64,000 nucleotides of DNA from Kutzneria viridogrisea (GTDB lineage: Bacteria > Actinomycetota > Actinomycetes > Mycobacteriales > Pseudonocardiaceae): NCBI GenBank assembly GCA_014138725.1, contig JACJID010000001.1:1116001-1180000 (forward strand), given 5' to 3'. The notes beneath the pieces are model-generated. The model saw only the letters and a list, made by a program, of their open reading frames with translations. It ran no database searches and had not been told where the DNA came from. Below are positions 9,234 to 17,300 of this stretch, piece by piece (positions within the stretch are counted from its first letter, which is position 1; the number at the start of each line of letters is the position of its first letter). A program made the position numbers and the translations under genes.

Positions 9234-9548
9234 TCAGCGACAGGTGATCGCCCTCCTTTCTGACTCCTTCCCGGGTTTCGGTCCGGGCAACAGCACTGGG
9301 GGCGGGGACCGTCCCCGGCGCCACACGAACCCGCACCGGCGATGGGCCGATCCTGCCCGTGCCGCCCTCGACGGCGGCTGGCGTGGCCATGCCTCGAAGG
9401 GCCGGTGCGGCGGGGTCGGTCGTGGCGGCCGGGGGCGGTCCCAGTTCGCCGCCACGATCGCGTCGAACTCGGCGCGCAGCAGGTCCTCATCCGCGCACAG
9501 CAGGACGAGGAACTCCTCCTGCGGGTCCATTCGCGTAGCCGACACCAT
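9234..9548 (-). CDS. Small hypothetical protein downstream of Hsp20
   Basis: 104 residues from ATG 9548 (GGGGTG six bases upstream); an internal ATG at 9530 is an alternative. The first half (MDPQEEFLVLLCADEDLLRA, then FDAIVAANW) resembles small proteins found beside stress genes in actinomycetes. The second half is Pro/Arg-rich and low complexity. It probably shares the hsp20 transcript (41-base gap). Function unknown. Confidence 0.6.
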   Translation of the reverse strand: MVSATRMDPQEEFLVLLCADEDLLRAEFDAIVAANWDRPRPPRPTPPHRPFEAWPRQPPSRAARAGSAHRRCGFVWRRGRSPPPVLLPGPKPGKESERRAITCR

Positions 9549-9589
9549 GGTGATCACCCCGTGATCAGCTCGGCGATCACGTCACCGGG

Positions 9590-10030
9590 TCAGGCTTTGA
9601 TCTCCTTGCGGGTGTCCTGCCCACTGCCGATCTCGATCTTGCGGGGCTTGGCCTGCTCGGCGATGGGAATCCGCAACGTCAGCACGCCCGCGTCGTAGTC
9701 GGCCTTGATCGCCTCGGTGTTCAGGGTGTCGCCGAGGAACAACTGCCGGGAGAACACACCCAGGGGCCGCTCGGATACTTGCATCTCCACCGACTCGGTG
9801 GAGATGGTGGGCCGCCGCTCGGCCTTGACGGTGAGCACGTTGCGCTCGATGTCCAACTCGATCGCGTCGGGATCGACGCCGGGCAGATCGAAGGCGACGA
9901 TGAACTCGTCCCCGGCGCGGTAGGCGTCCATCGGCATCGCCGTGGGACGCGACCAGGTTCCAGCGGTGTTGTTGAAGACCTGCTGGGTCAACCGGTCCAA
10001 CTGCCGGAACGGGTCGGTGCGCATCAACAT
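9590..10030 (-). CDS. Hsp20/HSP18 small heat-shock protein
   Basis: 146 residues from ATG 10030, with GGGAGG five bases upstream. It carries a complete alpha-crystallin domain ([15 protein letters not shown], then [11 protein letters not shown]) with the [12 protein letters not shown] strand and a C-terminal IPI anchor. It is a cytoplasmic ATP-independent holdase. It faces the RheA-like regulator across a 97-base region carrying the RheA-type operator, so it is expected to be heat-induced by loss of that repressor. Confidence 0.95.
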   Translation of the reverse strand: MLMRTDPFRQLDRLTQQVFNNTAGTWSRPTAMPMDAYRAGDEFIVAFDLPGVDPDAIELDIERNVLTVKAERRPTISTESVEMQVSERPLGVFSRQLFLGDTLNTEAIKADYDAGVLTLRIPIAEQAKPRKIEIGSGQDTRKEIKA

Positions 10031-10080
10031 GACTTCCTCCCTGTGGTGTTCTGGTGCCAACGCGCAACTCCGGTATAGCA

Positions 10081-10099
10081 TGTCATCGAAACGATGACA
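10081..10099. promoter_or_regulatory. RheA-type operator copy 1
   Basis: TGTCATC-N5-GATGACA, exactly the inverted repeat I recall as the RheA (hsp18 repressor) site of Streptomyces albus. It is perfectly symmetrical over 8-bp arms and is located between the divergent hsp20 and regulator genes. Confidence 0.8.
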
Positions 10100-10106
10100 A
10101 TCTACA

Positions 10107-10125
10107 TGTCACTGAAAGGACGACA
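10107..10125. promoter_or_regulatory. Degenerate second RheA-type operator
   Basis: TGTCACTGAAAGGACGACA matches the first site at 14 of 19 positions, 26 bp further towards the regulator, and overlaps that gene's ribosome-binding region. It probably serves autoregulation. Confidence 0.55.
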
Positions 10126-10127
10126 CG

Positions 10128-10781
10128 CTGAACGACAGTGCAGGCGGATACACCGCCGTCGAGGCACTCGCCCTGGTCCAGGGCGTGCTCACCGACACCC
10201 GTGCGAGGTCGGCGACTCCCGCCGACCTCGTCGCCGCGCTCACCGCACTGCGCCGGCTCCGGGAGGAGCTGGCCGACTGGGAACCCGCACTGATCACCGC
10301 CGCACGCGCGCAGAACGTGAGCTGGGCCGCCCTGGCCCCGGCGCTCGGGGTCACCAGCCGCCAGGCCGCCGAACGCCGCTACCTGCGCCTGCGGCCCTCC
10401 GACACCGGCGAACGGACAGGCGAACAACGTGTCCGCGCCCAACGCGACAAGCGAGCGGGTGACCGGGCGGTCGCCGCCTGGGCCCGCGACAATGCCGCAG
10501 TCCTACGACAGCTCGCCGGGCAGGTCAGCGCCCTACCGGACCTTCCCCACCGCGCCCAGCATCATGCGAACCTGGTCGGTCAGGCTCTCGCCGACAACGA
10601 TCCCATCACCTTGTTGTCCCCGCTGGCCGACACGCACACCCACCTGACGGCAAACCATGCCGACCTGGCCGCCCAGATCCAGGCCATCACCGACCAGGCC
10701 ACGCAGATCCGCCACACCACCCACGCGACGCGGTCGGGCTCACCACCCACCGCGGAGCGTCGGACCAACAGCCGCCACTGA
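10128..10781 (+). CDS. rheA: HSP18 transcriptional regulator (RheA-like)
   Basis: A helical regulator facing hsp20. The HTH-like part is SWAALAPALGVTSRQAAERR. The start is uncertain: CTG 10128 has AAAGGA seven bases upstream and extends a helical N-terminus (AVEALALVQGVLTDT); the first standard start is GTG 10185 (198 residues). The product probably represses hsp20 and itself at low temperature through the two sites just upstream. The call rests on gene order, size, HTH and the matching operator. The family is often annotated HSP18 transcriptional regulator. Confidence 0.8.
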   Translation: MNDSAGGYTAVEALALVQGVLTDTRARSATPADLVAALTALRRLREELADWEPALITAARAQNVSWAALAPALGVTSRQAAERRYLRLRPSDTGERTGEQRVRAQRDKRAGDRAVAAWARDNAAVLRQLAGQVSALPDLPHRAQHHANLVGQALADNDPITLLSPLADTHTHLTANHADLAAQIQAITDQATQIRHTTHATRSGSPPTAERRTNSRH

Positions 10782-10793
10782 GCCCAGCCACTA

Positions 10794-11954
10794 AGCAGGT
10801 TGCCAGAAGTTGTGTCTGTAACTCGCGTGAGTTGACCTTGCCGTGAACGTGAAGAGCCTCGTCGGGTTGGATTCGGTTACCACACCAGACTCCACCACGA
10901 CGAGGCCTCCACCAGTATGCGCCCCGCGCATGTCTACGCCGACTTGACCCCTGCCCAGCACCTCGAACTGGTCACCGCGCTGCACGGACCCTGGCGAGTC
11001 GCCACCCGCATCGTCATCGTCTTGCTGTCCGCGTCCGGGATGAGCGCGCCCGAGATCGCGGAACTTCTGCACTACGAGCCGGTCACGGTGCGCCGCTGGA
11101 TCACCCGACACACCCGCGACGGCATCAACGGGCTACCCGACCGACCCCGCAGCGGACGCCCCCGCCTGGGCAGCCCCACGCTCGGACACCGCATCCACAC
11201 CCTGCTGCACACCCCGAAAGCCTGGACCACCGCACGACTGTGGCGCGCCGCCCGACGCCCCGAAATGAGCCTGCGCACCTTCTACCGGCGACTGCGTGAA
11301 CACGCCAGCTGGCGGCGTCCCCGGCTGATCGCCAAAGGCGACCCCGACCACGACACGACCTGCGCCACGATCCAGGCCCGCCTCGCCGCACTCCCCACCG
11401 GCTCCGTGGTTCTGGCCGAGGACGAAACCCACCTCGACCTGCTGCCGCGGGTCCGATCGTGCTGGATGCCCACCGGCCTGCGTCACCGGATCCTGACTCC
11501 CGGCAGCAACATCCGCCGCACCATCCACGGCGCGATCGACCTCACCACCGGCGCCTGGCACCACCACGTCTCCGTCAAGAACGTCTCCGTGGTGTTCTGC
11601 TACTTCCTGCAACAGGTACTCGACGCCTACCCCGACGCCCCTGTTGTCGCGGTGATCTGTGACAACGGCGGCACCCATCACAGCGGGATCACTCGCCGCT
11701 GGCTGGCCGAACACCCGCGCCTGTTACTGATCGAGGGCGCGAAATACAGCCCGCAGGACAACCCCGTCGAACGCGTCTGGGCCGGCCTCAAGCACCACAT
11801 CGCCAACACCGCGCCAGCCACGATGGCCGGCCGCGTCCGACAGGCACACGCCTACTTCCGCGACCGGAGCACCGAACAGAACCTGATCACCGCCGCGCCC
11901 TGGACCAGCCCCTGGCTACCCGAAGGTTTCGGACAAGACTTTTGGCCACGTGCT
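10794..11954 (+). mobile_element. IS630-family element (type A)
   Basis: Terminal inverted repeats CTAAGCAGGTTGCCAGAAGT and CTAAGCACGTGGCCAAAAGT (right end, reverse complement) include the TA target dinucleotides at 10792-10793 and 11955-11956. It inserted just past the stop of the RheA-like gene without disrupting it. Confidence 0.85.
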
Positions 11955-11957
11955 TAG
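10917..11957 (+). CDS. IS630-family transposase
   Basis: 346 residues. An N-terminal homeodomain-like HTH (MSAPEIAELLHYEPVTVRRW) precedes a DDE core: Asp in LAEDETHLD, Asp in VICDNGGTHH and Glu in QDNPVERVW. The stop codon TAG overlaps the right-end TA. It is full length and single-frame. Confidence 0.9.
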   Translation: MRPAHVYADLTPAQHLELVTALHGPWRVATRIVIVLLSASGMSAPEIAELLHYEPVTVRRWITRHTRDGINGLPDRPRSGRPRLGSPTLGHRIHTLLHTPKAWTTARLWRAARRPEMSLRTFYRRLREHASWRRPRLIAKGDPDHDTTCATIQARLAALPTGSVVLAEDETHLDLLPRVRSCWMPTGLRHRILTPGSNIRRTIHGAIDLTTGAWHHHVSVKNVSVVFCYFLQQVLDAYPDAPVVAVICDNGGTHHSGITRRWLAEHPRLLLIEGAKYSPQDNPVERVWAGLKHHIANTAPATMAGRVRQAHAYFRDRSTEQNLITAAPWTSPWLPEGFGQDFWPRA

Positions 11958-12199
11958 CCAGGTGGTGTCGCGCCTCGGCGTCGGCTCTGGCTGGCCTCCT
12001 CTCGCAGTAGTCATTGGTCGCCCGGCCACCAGCGCAGGATGCCAGCCAGAGCCGGACAGCACCTGCTCGATCGACCGCCATGGTCACCGTCGCACGGCCG
12101 CGCGGCCGGAGCCCGGGTTCGCTGGTGTCCGTGATCGCAGCTCTGGCCAGCCGGTCACTGACGCACCCAACCCGCCGAGAAAATCTATGCTGGCCGAGG
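11958..12199. other. Gene-less region between IS630 and the RNA candidate
   Basis: No supported coding sequence on either strand. It leads into the promoter-like sequence at 12200. Confidence 0.5.
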
Positions 12200-12229
12200 T
12201 AGACATTCTGCGATGGATGTATGTAGTCT
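12200..12229 (+). promoter_or_regulatory. Possible promoter for the RNA candidate
   Basis: TAGACA (12200-12205) resembles a -35 box and TAGTCT (12224-12229) an actinobacterial -10 box, 18 bases apart. Transcription would begin near 12236, 17 bases before the first strong helix. Confidence 0.4.
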
Positions 12230-12235
12230 TCTACC

Positions 12236-12826
12236 CGTAGCGAGAGAGACAATGTCGAGCAGGCACGGGAGATGACGGAACTACCCGTGAGGTGAGACAG
12301 GCGGTCGAGGCAAGACCAGTGCAGCAGTGAGGTCATGCTCGACAGCCGGGAAGACCGGGACCAGTGAGTGAACGATCGAGGTAGTACCCGGTTCTGATGA
12401 TGAAGTAGCAGTACGTGGGTGGAGATGTCGCGCCCACGCAGCAGGTGAAGTGAGTAGGAGAACGGTTGGTTGGGGCCGGAACCCATCAGGAGAAGCGGTT
12501 CCGGCCCCGGTAGTGAGCGAGGCGTCATGCGTGCTGGGACCGGTCTCGGTAAGAGGTCCCGACGCGCGACGTTCGTGGTAGTACACGGTAAGTGGACAGC
12601 ACATGAGAGAAGGGATGGGTCACGTCATTGGATCGGCCGCCCAGGCCCCATCGGGCCGGGCGGGTACCGCAGTCCCATCAGATTGGTAGGTGGTGCTCGG
12701 TTACGAACACGCGATCCCCGCGATGTCTGCCCGTCGAGCGCACGCGGGTACCACAACCCGATCTCACGATCGGGAAATGATGAAACCCAAAACCCTGGGG
12801 CCCCGGTGCTGCAGCGCCGGGGCCCT
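12236..12826 (+). ncRNA. Candidate large structured noncoding RNA
   Basis: About 590 bases have stops in all + frames and no plausible minus-strand gene, but are dense in perfect helices joined by purine-rich G/A segments. Helices: 12253-12261 with 12336-12344 (9 bp, enclosing 12264-12269/12284-12289); 12354-12359/12387-12392; 12414-12421/12431-12438; 12472-12483/12497-12508 (12 bp); 12536-12541/12555-12560 extended inside by TCT/AGA and outside by GCGT/ACGC; 12637-12663 (11 bp nested); 12757-12763/12768-12774; 12798-12825. The motif GGTAGTAC-N-CGGT occurs twice (12380 and 12577). It lacks hallmarks of RNase P RNA, tmRNA, 6S or SRP RNA. It may be a trans-acting RNA or a very long leader of the MerR gene. 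Inferred from one sequence only. Confidence 0.5.
12797..12826 (+). terminator. GC hairpin ending the RNA candidate
   Basis: GGGCCCCGG (12798-12806) pairs with CCGGGGCCC (12817-12825); inner GC pairs and a TGCA loop extend the stem to 14 bp. It ends 12 bases before the MerR start, so it could be a terminator or attenuator rather than part of the RNA fold. Confidence 0.6.
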
Positions 12827-12837
12827 GTGACCGTGAG

Positions 12838-13176
12838 GTGACTTTGATCCCGGACCCACGTGACACGGCCGCCGCAGACGCGGCCGACAAGTTCGATGAC
12901 GAGCACTACCCCGCCTACACGATGGGGCGGGCTGCGGAGATGCTCGGCACCACTCCGGGATTCCTGCGCAGCCTGGACGAGGCGAAACTGATCGAGCCGC
13001 AACGCTCCGCCGGCGGCCACCGCCGTTACTCCCGCTACCAACTGCGCATCGCCGCCCGAGTACGGGAACTCGTCGACCAGGGCACCGGTCTGGACGCCGC
13101 GTGCCGCATCGTCAGTCTCGAAGACCAGCTCCACGAAGCGCAACAGCTCAACGCCGACCTCCGCCGCTCCGACTGA
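12838..13176 (+). CDS. Small MerR-family regulator
   Basis: 112 residues if GTG 12838 is used; TTG 12844 has a better-placed GAGG. A MerR-type winged HTH (YTMGRAAEMLGTTPGFLRSL, then GHRRYSRYQL) is followed by a short helix that would dimerise (EDQLHEAQQLNADL). There is no effector domain and no cysteine. Proteins of this type occur singly in actinomycetes. The very long upstream hairpin-rich region is the notable context. Confidence 0.85.
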   Translation: MTLIPDPRDTAAADAADKFDDEHYPAYTMGRAAEMLGTTPGFLRSLDEAKLIEPQRSAGGHRRYSRYQLRIAARVRELVDQGTGLDAACRIVSLEDQLHEAQQLNADLRRSD

Positions 13177-13179
13177 CCC

Positions 13180-13205
13180 TCCGCGCGGTCCTCGGATCGC
13201 GCGGA
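13180..13205. terminator. Hairpin after the MerR gene
   Basis: TCCGCGCG and CGCGCGGA arms (8 bp) with a 10-nt loop, four bases past the stop codon. Confidence 0.65.
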
Positions 13206-13498
13206 ACGGAAGCGATTCCCACAGTTCATCGTTTCTCGGCCGCTTACCCGGCTGCCAACATGAGCACCGACGCCGGAACGCTCCCCCTCCTGATCATCTA
13301 CCCGCGGCCAGCCAGCGGAATCCCGTTCGCGAAGCCACCGTGCAGAGGGTTTCGAGCATTCGCACCGTGCAGTCGCCTCCGAAGATAGACCAGGACGGCG
13401 ACACGCCCGGAAATACCAACACTACCGGAGCAACGGCATCACCGGCTGTAATGCCGACCGTCACATGCTGAAGGTCATCAACTCGTTAGTTCAGAAAA
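13206..13498. other. Intergenic, no feature seen
   Basis: No coding frame, tRNA or clear repeat was found between the MerR terminator and the prepilin peptidase scrap. Confidence 0.5.
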
Positions 13499-13699
13499 GA
13501 TGTGAAGCTGGGTGGCTTGCTCGGGCTGGCCCTGGGGTGGTTGGCCTTGGTCACGGCGACTTTCCTGGGGTGGTTCGTCGCGGCCCTTGTGTGGCTGATC
13601 CTCCGGGTGGCGTGGCGAACACCGCGAGGCTCGTTGCTGCCGATGGGGCCATTTCTGGTGTTGGGTGCCTTACTTGCGATCGGAGTGCTGCCAACCTGA
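13499..13699 (+). pseudogene. C-terminal scrap of an A24 prepilin peptidase
   Basis: The frame begins at the second catalytic aspartate (DVKLGGLLGLALGW) and runs through two membrane helices to TGA at 13697-13699. The upstream two thirds are absent. It is a different paralogue from the copy at 7225, judging by residue differences in the shared region. GTG 13502 could start translation of a 65-residue membrane peptide but would leave out the active site. Confidence 0.7.
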
Positions 13700-13728
13700 C
13701 CTCGATGGGCGCCCAGCGCGGGCATCGC

Positions 13729-14466
13729 CTACTGATCGGCGCGACCAGGAGCACGCGCCGCCAAGGTAGGGATCGCGGCGATCTTTTCCGGGCTCAAGTG
13801 GTCCCAGATCAACCCGGCGGGGCGACGCGCAGGGCCACAGCGGATGACTTCGTCCGGCGTGACGATCAGGTCGACGCTGAAGTCGTGCTCGGTCTCCGGC
13901 AGCGCAGTGTCAACGACCTGTAGAGCGTGCACGGTGGTCACGATGACGGTATCCGGTCCGATCACCCCAGCCTCTTGAAGGAGAGCCACTTCCAGGTCGG
14001 AGTAGCCAGCCCCCTTCCCCAAACGGACGCCGTCACGGTTGACCGCCACGCTGCCGCAAATAATCAGGTCGATCGGACGGAGTTCGTCTACGCCGACATT
14101 GGGTGCCACGTCGGCGGCGCCCTGGCTGGACGCGGCGACATCGGGCGGAACGGGCAGTGTCGTCGGGTCGAGCAGGTAGAAGGGGTGCTGCTTCGCGAGT
14201 TTCGGCACCGCCATGTAGACGACCTTGTTCTCGCGCAGGGCTCGGACTCGGGCGGGGAGCTGGGCTTTGTCCGGGACCGCCTTGATCACGCGGCTGGCTT
14301 GCCACACGGGCAACTCGGCTAGCCGGTCGGCGGCGGCTTCGGCGCCGACGAAGTTCGGGATGCGGCCGTGGACGTCGGTGTCGAGTGCGGCGTTGTGCTG
14401 TTCGAGAAGGTCCCAGATGCGTTCGCGGATGGCGTTCTTCGCGTCGTCGACGTTTTTGCTTGTCAC
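13729..14466 (-). CDS. 5-formyltetrahydrofolate cyclo-ligase family protein
   Basis: 245 residues. The family fold is recognisable from AKNAIRERIWDLLE at the N-terminus, KVVYMAVPKL in the middle and the ATP/folate-site motif GKGAGYSDLE, followed by VTTVHALQVV. Members convert 5-formyl-THF to 5,10-methenyl-THF using ATP; this longer actinobacterial branch is less well characterised. It lies 10 bases after the XRE/TPR regulator gene, in an operon-like pair now cut off from its promoter by the IS630 insertion. Confidence 0.8.
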   Translation of the reverse strand: MTSKNVDDAKNAIRERIWDLLEQHNAALDTDVHGRIPNFVGAEAAADRLAELPVWQASRVIKAVPDKAQLPARVRALRENKVVYMAVPKLAKQHPFYLLDPTTLPVPPDVAASSQGAADVAPNVGVDELRPIDLIICGSVAVNRDGVRLGKGAGYSDLEVALLQEAGVIGPDTVIVTTVHALQVVDTALPETEHDFSVDLIVTPDEVIRCGPARRPAGLIWDHLSPEKIAAIPTLAARAPGRADQ

Positions 14467-14476
14467 AGCGCTCCTT

Positions 14477-15619
14477 CTAGGCGGCGGTCATCAGGGAGAG
14501 CAGCCGGTCATAGACCTCGCTGACGAGTTGTTCACTTCGCCAGCGTCGAAGTTCCTTTCCCGCGTCGAACACGATGTTCAGGCCACCGCCGCCTCGTGTC
14601 TCCTCGACCACGTCGATGGCCTCGTGGAGCGCGGCGGTGGCGGCGTCGAGTTCGCCTTGACGTAAATGAGCGAGACTCAGATTGCCTAGTACGATGGCGC
14701 GGGATTTGTTTTGTCGCCGGATTCCGCGCGCGGTCTTCTCCAGAACCTTCTGGGCGCGGCGGTGATCGCCGAGGAACAGATAGCAGGAGCCGGCCATGCG
14801 GTCGAACTGGGAGGGGGAGAACAAGTACCCGGCGAGGTCGTTCTCGTGTGCCTTCTCGAACCGGGTGAGCGCCTCGGAGAGCGCCTTCTCGCACGCGCGT
14901 TGGTCGCGCATCATGGCGTGCGCCTCGGCGGTGTGCAGCAGCGCCAAACCGGTGAGCACGTTGCTGGTGTGGGACGTCGTGTGGGCGCTCTGCTCGGTCA
15001 GGGAGAGTCCGACCTGGGGGTCACGCTCGCCGTACAGGGAGATGTAGCTCTTGCGTAGTAGCGCGTGCCCTTCGGCCGTCGTGTTGCCGATCTCGCGAGC
15101 AGCGGCGATGGCGTTGTCGAAGTGGGCTCGTGCGTTGTCGTGGTCCCGGCGCTGGGAGGCGTCCCAGACCAGTTGCCCCATCAACGTCGCAGCTTCGGTT
15201 TCGACCTCGCGCAGTTCCAGCCTTGTCCGGCCGTTTGGGGCGTGCTGTCCGAAGAAGGAGATCTGGCCCAGCGTGAGGCCGGCGTCTGCGAGCAGCGAGG
15301 TGGACGGCACGCGATCGTACCGCTGGTCGAGTTGTTGTACGCGCTGTCGCAAGTGTCCGACCGTGATCAAGTCCAGGCGTTGCGGCGCGACCAACGCTTC
15401 AGAGACCCGGTCAGGTGCTGGCTGGGCGGCGTATGCGGCAGGGGCGAGCAGGGTGTCGAGCGTGTCGAGCGAGACCTTCAGGGCGCCCGCGAGATCAGGT
15501 TGGTTCCACGGCTGGGGCGTTAGCGTGCCTCGTTCCCACCGGCCAACCGTCGATCGATCGATGCCCAGGTGCTCGGCCAGCGACTCTTGGGTGAAGCCCA
15601 TCGCCGCGCGGCGTCGTGC
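14477..15619 (-). pseudogene. XRE/TPR regulator truncated at the N-terminus by IS630
   Basis: From the IS boundary the frame reads ARRRAAMGFTQESLAEHLGI (HTH) followed by DRSTVGRWERG and about 300 residues of TPR-like helices (MRDQRACEKALSEALTRF, QKVLEKTARGIR). The insertion at TA 15620-15621 removed the native start and the first few residues. An internal ATG at 15601 still opens a 374-residue frame starting within helix 1 of the HTH, but the promoter is gone. Such XRE-TPR proteins are common regulators in Streptomyces and Pseudonocardiaceae. Confidence 0.8.
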
Positions 15620-15621
15620 TA

Positions 15622-16728
15622 TTGAGTCGAAAGTGATCGTTTGCCTGTATGTTGCTCACTTGTGATCGAGGTCGAGGACGCGCGTCGTCTGTCGCCCGCT
15701 GAGCGGGAGGTGCTGCGGTTGCGGGTAGTGGCCGCGTTGGAGTCCGGCACCGTCACCGGCTATCGGCAGGCGGCCGAGGTGTTCAGGGTGGCCGAGCGGT
15801 CGGTGGGCGCGTGGTGGCGGGCGTATCGGGATGGTGGCCGTGAGGCGCTGGCGGTGCGGCGGGCGCGCCGCCCTGGACCGGCCGAGCTGATCACTGCCGC
15901 CGAGCGGGGCACGCTATTCATGGCGATGGCCGACTACACGCCCGAGGAGTTGCTGATCGGTGGCCCGTTGTGGACCCGGGCGGCGGTGGTCGAGTTGATC
16001 CGGTTGGTCACCGGGGTGGTGATGACCGAGCAGGGCGTGGGGCTGTGGTTGCGTCGTCACGGGTTCACCCCGCAGCGCCCGGCCCGGCGCGCCTACGAGC
16101 AGCAACCGGCCGCGGTGCGGGCCTGGCTGGACACCGAGTATCCGGCGATCGCGTCGCGAGCCAAGGCCGAGGGCGCGGTGGTGGCCTGGGTTGACCAGTG
16201 CGGGTTGCGCTCGGATGCGGCCCCGCCGGGGCGGTCGTGGGCGCCCAAGGGACACACGCCGGTGGTGCGGGTGACCGGGAAACGGCTGCGGGTCAACGTC
16301 ATGTCCGCAGTCGCGTCCCGGGGTGCGTTGTGGTTCACCGTGTTCACCGGCCGGTTCACCGCGCCGGTGTTCACCGCGTTCCTGGCCCGGCTGGCCCGGC
16401 AGGCCGGGCGGAAGGTGTACGTGATCGCCGACCGGCACCCGGTCCACCGCAGCAGGGTGGTGCGTACCTGGCTGGAAGCCAACACCGACCGGATCGAGTT
16501 GCACCTGATGCCCGGCTACAGCCCCGAGTTGAACCCCGACGAGCTGCTCAACGCCGACCTCAAACGCAACATGCCTGCCGGTCGTGCTCGCACTGTGGAG
16601 CGGCTCGCCCGGGACACGCGCCGCTTCCTGCGCCGCCGCCAGCGCCAGCCACACCTCGTCCGTGGCTACTTCCAGGCACGCCACGTCCGCTACGCGATCA
16701 TGTAGGCAACCAAACAGTTTCGGCTCAA
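15622..16728 (+). mobile_element. IS630-family element (type B), copy 1
   Basis: 1107 bases between TA dinucleotides at 15620-15621 and 16729-16730. Ends are TTGAGTCGAAAGTGATCGTT and, inverted, TTGAGCCGAAACTGTTTGGT. Copies 2 (41022-42128) and 3 (54548-55654) have the same length. The left flank is the start of an XRE gene and the right flank the middle of a response-regulator gene, so the flanks do not derive from one target. Confidence 0.9.
15662..16705 (+). CDS. IS630-family transposase (type B, copy 1)
   Basis: 347 residues from GTG 15662 (TTG 15641 would add seven). An N-terminal HTH (TGYRQAAEVFRVAERSVGAW) precedes the DDE core: VAWVDQCGL, VIADRHPVHRS and SPELNPDELLNADLK. The sequence is identical to copy 2 at the protein level. 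Intact, so probably recently active. Confidence 0.9.
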   Translation: MIEVEDARRLSPAEREVLRLRVVAALESGTVTGYRQAAEVFRVAERSVGAWWRAYRDGGREALAVRRARRPGPAELITAAERGTLFMAMADYTPEELLIGGPLWTRAAVVELIRLVTGVVMTEQGVGLWLRRHGFTPQRPARRAYEQQPAAVRAWLDTEYPAIASRAKAEGAVVAWVDQCGLRSDAAPPGRSWAPKGHTPVVRVTGKRLRVNVMSAVASRGALWFTVFTGRFTAPVFTAFLARLARQAGRKVYVIADRHPVHRSRVVRTWLEANTDRIELHLMPGYSPELNPDELLNADLKRNMPAGRARTVERLARDTRRFLRRRQRQPHLVRGYFQARHVRYAIM

Positions 16729-16730
16729 TA

Positions 16731-16972
16731 GGTCTTGATACTCGCTTCCCGTATCCGCAGCCGTGTGCCGATGTCGGCATTCGACAGCCCTTCACCCAGA
16801 AGCCGCAGCACATCCTGCTCACGCGGGTGAGGGTGGCGATCAGCTGCTGGGCCTTCTGCCGTCGCGGCCGGTCGGTCGTGGTGATCATGCCGACGACGCG
16901 GCAAGTGACCGCGGGCGACAGGTAGGTATTTCCCTGGTGGACTGCCCGGATTCCCTGCGGCAACTCAAACAC
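16731..16972 (-). pseudogene. NarL-type response regulator remnant
   Basis: Parallels residues of the intact regulator at 19584: LPQGIRAVHQGNTYLSPAVT, then QQLIATLT. A one-base loss in the CCCCG run shifts the frame at the start of the LuxR HTH; the other frame continues with VLRLLGEGLSNADIGTRL and IREASIKT before the IS cuts it at the TA of what was a Tyr codon. The receiver domain is missing too. Confidence 0.75.
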
Positions 16973-17300
16973 GCCGAGCCATCTGGGGTAAACGTGCGAA
17001 CCTGCTGGTCAGCTTGGGTGTGGCTGTGCTGGGCGGCCCCACGTGGAGCTGACCTGTAGGAACAGGTGAGCGGCTGATGCTCACACCTTGTAGGTGTCTT
17101 CGAGTGCCAGCCGCCCGCCTGTTGATGGTGCCCATGTTTTGTGTGCCCCCGGGAAGAAGTGCACCTGCGATGTCGATCTTCTTGCATCGCCTCTGACCTG
17201 GCGTTTCTCGGAGGTAGGGGGCACCTGAAACTTCCGCTGGAGTCACCAACCTGTGCGAGCTCACGCCCGGCCGCGTCCTCTCATGCCGATGAGCGGGCGC
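16973..17300. other. Intergenic region containing an att-like repeat
   Basis: No gene. It contains one copy of a roughly 105-base direct repeat (separate entry) and no other recognisable feature. Confidence 0.5.
17047..17151. repeat. Direct repeat, left copy (tRNA 3'-flank sequence)
   Basis: Matches 31829-31940 imperfectly, including GCTGATGCTC, the small hairpin ACACCTTG-AGGTGT, CTTCGAGT and CCATGTTTTGTGTGCCCCCG. In the right copy this sequence is the immediate downstream flank of a tRNA 3' end. Here only the last few acceptor bases (GTGCCCCCGG) remain. Confidence 0.65.

Noticed and set aside
11887-12528. A 213-codon minus frame overlapping the IS630 end and the RNA candidate
   Set aside because: It begins in the hairpin region and ends inside the transposase gene; the composition is not protein-like.
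12236-12826. RNase P RNA, tmRNA or another housekeeping RNA
   Set aside because: The conserved cores of RNase P RNA (GAGGAAAGTCC) and the tRNA-like ends of tmRNA are absent.
12797-12840. Riboswitch in front of the MerR gene
   Set aside because: A simple GC hairpin without any known aptamer core; described as terminator/attenuator instead.
12470-12841. A 123-codon + frame through the RNA candidate
   Set aside because: Arg/Gly/Pro-rich with no recognisable domain, crosses several perfect hairpins, and has no ribosome-binding site.
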